A stretch of 9,361 bases of DNA, taken from NCBI GenBank assembly GCA_003482405.1, contig DMZB01000078.1, forward strand, positions 1-9,361. The letters run 5' to 3'. This stretch comes from Lactobacillus sp. (GTDB taxonomy: Bacteria; Bacillota; Bacilli; Lactobacillales; Lactobacillaceae). Positions 6,149-9,361 of this stretch are shown here, piece by piece. The notes below the pieces were generated by a model, which worked only from the letters and a program-made list of their open reading frames with translations, made no database searches and was not told the origin of the DNA. The number at the start of each line of letters is the position of its first letter. Position 1 is the first letter of the stretch. The position numbers were made by a program, and so were the translations under genes.

Positions 6149-6214
6149 GTTAATAGATTTGGTCGCCAAAACAAAGCTATTAACGATTGCTGTTGGATAC
6201 TCCGAAAGTGCTCA
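6149..6214. repeat. Copy A of the duplicated antisense/target module
   Basis: This segment shares ordered blocks with copy B at 6356-6429: GTCGCCAAA, AACGAT, GCTGTTGG, TACTC and AAGTGCTCA, at offsets of 210-216 bp. It folds as GTTAATAG (6149-6156) with CTATTAAC (6177-6184), with an inner TTTGG/CCAAA stem. In the rep leader (- strand) the apex reads TTTGGCGACC. Unlike copy B it has no strong promoter and no clear terminator of its own, only a T-rich stretch at 6220-6225. Confidence 0.6.
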
Positions 6215-6245
6215 CTAAATTTTTTAATGATATTAAATTACAGTC

Positions 6246-6274
6246 AATGTACATCGCCATCAAAAAAAAGTAAA
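6246..6274 (-). promoter_or_regulatory. Alternative weak rep promoter
   Basis: TTTACT (6274-6269), 17-bp spacer, TACATT (6251-6246), four of six matches in each box. If used, the rep leader would contain copy A only, and the antisense RNA made from copy B would act on it in trans. Confidence 0.3.
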
Positions 6275-6285
6275 GAACAACTTCA

Positions 6286-6307
6286 GCTGAGAAATATAGT
6301 TCTCAGC
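6286..6307. repeat. Perfect 8-bp hairpin in the rep control region
   Basis: GCTGAGAA (6286-6293) and TTCTCAGC (6300-6307) are exact inverses around a 6-base loop. There is no adjacent T run on either strand, so this is not a terminator. It lies between copies A and B, just upstream of the antisense promoter, and would form a stem in a long rep leader. Confidence 0.5.
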
Positions 6308-6314
6308 AAATGAA

Positions 6315-6343
6315 TTGACAGTTTATATCAATCGAATTACAAT
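6315..6343 (+). promoter_or_regulatory. Strong promoter of the antisense RNA
   Basis: TTGACA (6315-6320), exact 17-bp spacer, TACAAT (6338-6343): a perfect -35 and five of six in the -10. This is the best promoter in the window. It faces opposite to rep and leads after about 110 bases to a strong terminator, with no open frame in between. Confidence 0.8.
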
Positions 6344-6355
6344 GACTATTGAAAA

Positions 6356-6429
6356 GTTTCGGACTATTCTTGTCGCCAAACTTGAAGACCGAAACGATAA
6401 TTTAGCTGTTGGGTACTCTTAAGTGCTCA
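6356..6429. repeat. Copy B of the duplicated antisense/target module
   Basis: This is the body of the antisense RNA. It shares ordered blocks GTCGCCAAA, AACGAT, GCTGTTGG, TACTC and AAGTGCTCA with copy A at 6149-6214, in the same orientation. The hairpin stems differ in sequence but both are intact, so the base changes appear compensatory. Confidence 0.6.
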
Positions 6430-6432
6430 TAC

Positions 6433-6463
6433 ACCGACTTCTAAGGAAGTCGGTTTTCTTTTT
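6433..6463 (+). terminator. Terminator of the antisense RNA
   Basis: ACCGACTTC (6433-6441) and GAAGTCGGT (6446-6454) form a perfect 9-bp stem with a TAAG loop, followed by TTTTCTTTTT (6454-6463). Confidence 0.88.
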
Positions 6464-6499
6464 GCTCTTAAAACAATCAGTGATTTCTTTTACACCATG

Positions 6500-6528
6500 A
6501 GAATACAACTTTATATCCTTGTTGTAAA
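6500..6528 (-). promoter_or_regulatory. Candidate rep promoter
   Basis: TTTACA (6528-6523), 17-bp spacer, TATTCT (6505-6500): five and four matches to consensus. It would begin a rep leader of about 460 bases near 6493. That leader spans the complement of the whole antisense RNA, then copy A, then the attenuator. Confidence 0.5.
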
Positions 6529-6542
6529 CACCTTTTCACACA

Positions 6543-6666
6543 AGTATACTTTTGTTGAGATTAGTATACTTGTGTACTTATCCACTCGTATACTAATCGA
6601 CTAATCCACTATTGTACTAAGACACTAATATACTTTTCCATTAGTATAGTAGTGGAAAAGTATACT
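6543..6666. repeat. Array of AGTATACT-type palindromes
   Basis: The exact 8-bp palindrome AGTATACT occurs at 6543, 6563 and 6659, and again at 6773 in the centre of the long palindrome. Degenerate copies lie near 6588, 6612, 6627 and 6643; the last three units (6627, 6643, 6659) are 16 bp apart. The block is very AT-rich and includes TTATCCACT (6578-6586), one base from the DnaA-box consensus. It could be the origin iterons of the element, binding sites of its repressor, or a centromere-like site; the sequence cannot decide between these. Confidence 0.6.
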
Positions 6667-6667
6667 T

Positions 6668-6673
6668 TATAAT
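6668..6673 (+). promoter_or_regulatory. Isolated consensus -10 (TATAAT) upstream of parA
   Basis: A perfect TATAAT, without a recognisable -35 at 16-18 bp. If active on the + strand, its transcript would contain the complete 148-base palindrome and fold the parA ribosome binding site into a hairpin. It may simply reflect the AT-rich repeats. Confidence 0.2.
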
Positions 6674-6691
6674 GTGCTGATATTATGCCTT

Positions 6692-6748
6692 TTACATAAA
6701 AGTGCCAACGCCACCTTTTTGGTTACTTAGGGCAATTACGTAAGTCAT
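6692..6748 (-). pseudogene. Inverted 5' fragment of parA
   Basis: The left arm of the palindrome contains an exact inverted copy of the parA ribosome binding site, start codon and first 15 codons, read on the - strand from ATG at 6748. After the arm ends at 6703 the frame leaves parA and stops, giving MTYVIALSNQKGGVGTFM. It ends inside the Walker A motif, so it cannot be functional as an ATPase. It still has the full ribosome binding site GAGGAGGG. Confidence 0.7.
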
Positions 6749-6850
6749 AAAATCCCTCCTCGTAAGTACACAAGTATACTTGTGTACTTACGAGGAGGGA
6801 TTTTATGACTTACGTAATTGCCCTAAGTAACCAAAAAGGTGGCGTTGGCA
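6703..6850. repeat. Perfect 148-bp palindrome spanning the parA start
   Basis: Base-by-base comparison shows 6703-6776 to be the exact reverse complement of 6777-6850, with 74-bp arms, no spacer and no mismatch. The match stops abruptly on both sides (6702 and 6851 do not pair). The centre is AGTATACT at 6773-6780, itself part of the element's repeat family. The right arm holds the parA ribosome binding site (6792-6799), start codon and 15 codons. An RNA crossing it would form a 74-bp hairpin that hides the parA start. It may be a junction formed by insertion, or an assembly artefact. Confidence 0.95.
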
Positions 6851-7572
6851 AAACCACGACCAGCATTAATTTAGGTGCTAGTCTCGTGGAACTTGGACAA
6901 AAAGTCCTGTTAATTGATACGGATGCACAGGGGAACGCCACGAGCGGTCTCGGCATTCAAAAGTCAGCAATCGAAAATGAAATTTACGACGTGCTGATCA
7001 ACGACGTTCCCATTCAAGACACGATCATTCCAACCAGTCACAAGGGGTTAGACATTGTGCCCGCGACGATTCAGTTATCGGGGGCCGAAATTGAACTCAC
7101 CCCAATGATGGCCCGTGAGACCCGGTTAAGGGACGCCATTGACGACGTGAAAGCCGATTACGACTTTATCCTGATCGATTGTCCACCGTCGTTGGGATTA
7201 CTGACGATCAACGCGTTTACGGCCTGTGATTCGATCTTAATTCCCGTGCAGAGTGAATACTACGCGTTGGAAGGGTTAAGTCAGCTATTAAATACGGTTA
7301 AATTAGTCCAGAAACACTTTAATAAACAATTGAAGATTGAAGGCGTCTTGATGACCATGTACGATGCCCGCACCAACCTTGGGGCCCAGGTTAATGAAGA
7401 AGTTCGGAAATACTTCAAAGATGCCGTTTATGACACGATTATCCCCCGGAACGTGCGGTTATCCGAAGCGCCAAGTCACGGCCTGGCCATCGTTGATTAC
7501 GACGCCCGTTCCAAGGGTGCGCAAGTTTACTTAGCTTTAGCAAAGGAAGTGTTGGCAGCCCATGGCAAGTAA
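6805..7572 (+). CDS. parA: Chromosome-partitioning ATPase ParA (Soj family)
   Basis: This 255-residue ParA ATPase has a full-length family layout. The deviant Walker A KGGVGKTT lies at 11-18 with its signature lysine, the switch region DTDAQGN at 38-44, and Walker B FILIDCPPS at 121-129. ATP-bound dimers bind DNA non-specifically and, with ParB, act on the parS-bearing origin region for segregation and for control of replication initiation. ATG at 6805 has the strong site GAGGAGGG six bases upstream. There is no N-terminal helix-turn-helix extension as in many plasmid ParA proteins; the short form and the genes downstream show it is the chromosomal copy. The parB start overlaps its 3' end by 11 bp. 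Its leader is unusual: the ribosome binding site and first codons lie inside a perfect palindrome, and no good promoter is visible. Confidence 0.95.
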   Translation: MTYVIALSNQKGGVGKTTTSINLGASLVELGQKVLLIDTDAQGNATSGLGIQKSAIENEIYDVLINDVPIQDTIIPTSHKGLDIVPATIQLSGAEIELTPMMARETRLRDAIDDVKADYDFILIDCPPSLGLLTINAFTACDSILIPVQSEYYALEGLSQLLNTVKLVQKHFNKQLKIEGVLMTMYDARTNLGAQVNEEVRKYFKDAVYDTIIPRNVRLSEAPSHGLAIVDYDARSKGAQVYLALAKEVLAAHGK

Positions 7573-8455
7573 AGATAAGGACCAGAACAAGGCACTGGGT
7601 CGCGGCATTGGGGCGCTATTTGCCGATGTCGACGAACCAACCAGTGAAGAAGCGGTCGTGGAACTTGATTTAACCGATATCCACGCCAATCCATATCAAC
7701 CACGGCGAACGTTTGACAGCACCGCATTAAAGGAACTGGCTAGTTCAATTGCCAAGTCCGGTGTATTTCAACCAATCATCGTGCGTCAGCCGGACGCTGA
7801 AATTAAAAAGTACGAAATCATCGCCGGCGAACGGCGTTTCCGGGCGTCCAAGTTAGCGAAGAAAACGTCAATTCCAGCCATCGTGCGTGACGTAACCGAA
7901 GAACAAATGATGGAAGTTGCCGTGTTGGAAAACTTACAACGCGAAGACCTGACACCATTGGAAGAAGCCCAAGCGTATGATTCGTTAATGAAAAAGCTGA
8001 AGTTGACGCAGGCAGAAGTTTCCAAGCGCCTCGGAAAGAGTCGCCCGTACATTGCCAACTACTTACGCCTATTGGGGTTGCCAAGCAGTGTTAAGCAGCT
8101 GATTCAAAAGGGTCAACTGGCGATGGGTCAAGCCCGGACATTGCTGTCGCTTAAAGACAAGACCAAGTTAGAAGCCCTAGCGAAACGGGCCGTCAAGGAT
8201 AATCTGACCGTGCGCCAACTGGAACAAATCGTGGCTCAGTACAACGGGGACCACGATAAACCGGCGAAGAAGACCGTGACGAAGAAGTCACCGTACATTC
8301 GGGCCAGCGAAGAACAGTTGCAAGAAAAGTTCGGTACGGCGGTTTCAATCCAGGCGAAGGCGAATAAGCAGGATCAGGGAAAAATTGAGATCCCGTACTT
8401 ATCCAATGACGACTTAAGCCGGATTTTAGAAATCTTAAACATTGATTTAAATTAA
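7562..8455 (+). CDS. parB: Chromosome-partitioning protein ParB (Spo0J family)
   Basis: This 297-residue protein has the order expected of the family. The N terminus is ParA-interacting (KALGRGIGALF at 10-20). The CTP-binding/ParB domain carries NPYQPRRTF at 43-51, GERRFRA at 89-95 and ENLQRED at 123-129. A helix-turn-helix follows at about 148-171 (LTQAEVSKRLGKSRPYIANYLRLL). A lysine-rich linker leads to the C-terminal dimerisation segment at about 275-297. ParB loads at parS, spreads as a CTP-dependent clamp, stimulates ParA and recruits condensin. The start at 7562 lies inside the end of parA, and AAGGAAG before it supports this choice and a coupled operon. No parS site (TGTTTCACGTGAAACA) was noticed in the window. 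Confidence 0.95.
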   Translation: MASKDKDQNKALGRGIGALFADVDEPTSEEAVVELDLTDIHANPYQPRRTFDSTALKELASSIAKSGVFQPIIVRQPDAEIKKYEIIAGERRFRASKLAKKTSIPAIVRDVTEEQMMEVAVLENLQREDLTPLEEAQAYDSLMKKLKLTQAEVSKRLGKSRPYIANYLRLLGLPSSVKQLIQKGQLAMGQARTLLSLKDKTKLEALAKRAVKDNLTVRQLEQIVAQYNGDHDKPAKKTVTKKSPYIRASEEQLQEKFGTAVSIQAKANKQDQGKIEIPYLSNDDLSRILEILNIDLN

Positions 8456-8479
8456 TTTATTTATGAAGGGGCGTTGCGC

Positions 8480-8671
8480 ATGTATGATTTAGGTGATATT
8501 GTCGAAATGAAGAAAGCCCATCCATGCGGGGTCAACCGTTGGGAAATCACGCGGATGGGGGCCGACATTAAGATTAAATGTACCGGTTGTGGTCACGTGG
8601 TCATGATGCCACGCCGCGAGTTCAATAAGAAGTTAAAAAAAGTTTTAGAAAAGAAAGCCGACCAAGCTTAA
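8480..8671 (+). CDS. DUF951 family small protein (YyzM-like)
   Basis: This 63-residue conserved protein of Firmicutes is typically found between parB and ychF. ATG at 8480 is chosen because GAAGGGG at 8465-8471 lies at the right distance; a TTG at 8474 would be too close. The family core is present: DIVEMKKAHPCG near the start, NRWEITRMGADIKIKCTGCGHVVMMPRREF in the middle and a lysine-rich helix at the end. The cysteines of HPCG and CTGCG could form a small metal-binding or nucleic-acid-binding fold, but the family's function is not established. It begins 24 bp after parB and is probably in the same operon. Confidence 0.88.
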   Translation: MYDLGDIVEMKKAHPCGVNRWEITRMGADIKIKCTGCGHVVMMPRREFNKKLKKVLEKKADQA

Positions 8672-8700
8672 TTATTTAAAAGGAAGAGTGAATAACCGAT

Positions 8701-9361
8701 ATGGCACTTACAGCAGGTATCGTTGGGTTACCAAACGTTGGTAAATCCACATTGTTTAACGCAATTACGAAGGCGGGGGCCGAAATGGCCAACTACCCGT
8801 TCGCGACGATCGATCCAAACGTGGGGATGGTTGAAGTTCCCGACGCTCGTTTAGACCGAATTCAAGAATTGATTCCCGCTAAAAAGGTTGTGCCAACGAC
8901 CTTTGAATTTACCGATATCGCCGGGATCGTTAAGGGTGCCAGCAAGGGTGAAGGACTTGGAAACAAGTTCCTGGAAAACATTCGCCAAGTGGACGCCATC
9001 GTGCACGTGGTGCGAGCCTTTGATGATGACAATATTACCCACGTAACGGGGAAAGTTGACCCACAAGATGACATTGAAACCATCAACTTGGAACTCAGTT
9101 TATCTGATTTGGAAGCCGTTGATAAGCGTTTAGCGAAGGTTCAACGTGCGGCTAAGGGGAGCGACAAGGAAGCCAAGGCGGAACTAGCCGTCTTAGAAAA
9201 GATCAAGCCGGCTTTGGAAGCTGGTAAGCCCGTTCGTTCATTAGACTTTACGGATGATGAACAACCAATCGTGCGTGGTCTCTTCCTATTGACTTCGAAG
9301 CCCGTCCTCTACGTCGCTAACATTGCTGAAGACGACATGGCCGACCCTGAAAGTTCAAAGT
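8701..9361 (+). CDS. ychF: Redox-regulated/ribosome-binding ATPase YchF (Obg family), 5' part
   Basis: The first 220 codons are present; the usual protein is about 366 residues, so the C-terminal TGS-like domain lies beyond the window. The P loop GLPNVGKST at 9-17 is followed by NAITKAGAEMANYPFATIDPN and the DIAG switch of G3. The coiled-coil-like insertion LSLSDLEAVDKRLAKVQRAAKGSDKEAKAEL is also present. YchF is an Obg-family P-loop NTPase that prefers ATP to GTP, associates with the ribosome, and is implicated in stress and translation control. ATG at 8701 has AAAGGAAGAG about a dozen bases upstream, and the gene starts 29 bp after the DUF951 stop. Nothing unusual is seen. Confidence 0.95.
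   Translation, partial: MALTAGIVGLPNVGKSTLFNAITKAGAEMANYPFATIDPNVGMVEVPDARLDRIQELIPAKKVVPTTFEFTDIAGIVKGASKGEGLGNKFLENIRQVDAIVHVVRAFDDDNITHVTGKVDPQDDIETINLELSLSDLEAVDKRLAKVQRAAKGSDKEAKAELAVLEKIKPALEAGKPVRSLDFTDDEQPIVRGLFLLTSKPVLYVANIAEDDMADPESSK

Larger units (their letters stand above)
6350..6463 (+). ncRNA. Antisense (counter-transcribed) RNA controlling rep, about 113 nt
   Basis: The RNA is bounded by a near-consensus promoter (6315-6343) and a strong Rho-independent terminator (6433-6463). It is transcribed opposite to rep and from within the putative rep leader. Its 5' part folds into a hairpin, GTTTCGG (6356-6362) with CCGAAAC (6389-6395), whose apex carries TTGTCGCCAA. The complementary target in the rep leader reads TTTGGCGACAA and contains TTGGCG, which fits the YUNR U-turn motif found in recognition loops of plasmid antisense systems. 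The expected action is to bind the nascent rep leader and favour the attenuator at 6085-6053. Promoter, terminator and folding are seen; the regulatory action is inferred from the well-known plasmid parallels. Confidence 0.75.
1..6790. mobile_element. Probable integrated plasmid-like or conjugative element (right part), abutting parA
   Basis: Everything left of the parA ribosome binding site differs in character from the chromosomal genes on the right. It holds a primase-type replication gene with antisense-RNA control signals and a compact operon of small membrane and unknown proteins, nearly all on the - strand and facing away from parA. No integrase or relaxase is visible, so its class (integrated plasmid or ICE) is inferred. 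The right edge is placed near 6790 because AGTATACTTGTGTACTTA at 6773-6790 also occurs inside the element at 6563-6580, while the following bases belong to the parA leader. The left edge is outside the window. A misjoined plasmid contig cannot be excluded. Confidence 0.6.

Noticed and set aside
6286..6307. 8-bp hairpin as a terminator of a - strand transcript
   Set aside because: The only T run lies about 17 bases beyond the stem.
6703..6850. Palindrome as an ordinary transcription terminator
   Set aside because: There is no T run at its end, the arms are far too long, and one arm is coding sequence of parA.
7527..8084. Short - strand frames opposite parA and parB
   Set aside because: parA and parB are unambiguous and intact; the frames are shadows.
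8474..8479. A TTG start for the DUF951 gene
   Set aside because: It would lie only two bases from the ribosome binding site; ATG at 8480 has proper spacing.

Overview
The window reads as chromosomal DNA from a member of the Lactobacillaceae (low to moderate GC Gram-positive) carrying an accessory element directly upstream of the chromosome-partition genes. The assignment rests on the right part: parA, parB, a DUF951 gene and ychF follow one another on the + strand. That order is typical of the origin-proximal region of lactobacilli, all four start with good Shine-Dalgarno sites, and the protein sequences are of the lactobacillar type. The usual upstream neighbour of parA in these genomes, a noc/parB-like gene, is not present in the window.

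Positions 1 to about 6790 look like a plasmid-like or integrative conjugative element, read almost entirely on the - strand. At 4519-6030 is a 503-residue primase-type replication protein with an archaeo-eukaryotic primase fold, a PriCT domain and a winged-helix tail. At 1-3687 is a tightly packed operon of nine small genes, many overlapping by a few bases. They encode several single-pass membrane proteins, one membrane-anchored thioredoxin-like protein and several proteins I do not recognise. The layout resembles the start of a transfer (tra) operon, but no hallmark conjugation gene (relaxase, VirB4, coupling protein) lies inside the window.

The non-coding parts are the most informative. At 6030-6530 is what looks like a complete copy-number control region: a long rep leader on the - strand, a strong + strand promoter and terminator bounding an antisense RNA of about 113 nt, and a Rho-independent attenuator just before the rep ribosome binding site. 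This layout is like pIP501/pT181-type attenuation, but in front of a primase-type Rep. The control region carries a second, diverged copy of the antisense-RNA segment. At 3690-4518 lie another probable structured small RNA (+ strand, about 4058-4189), a - strand terminator, two related - strand promoters, and an inverted repeat that might belong to a transfer origin.

Between the element and parA are an AT-rich array of AGTATACT-type palindromes (6543-6666) and then a perfect palindrome of 148 bp (6703-6850, 74-bp arms, no spacer). The right arm contains the parA ribosome binding site and its first 15 codons; the left arm is an inverted copy of the same. This is either a real junction structure created when the element settled next to parA, or an assembly or amplification artefact. 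It is the first thing to check.
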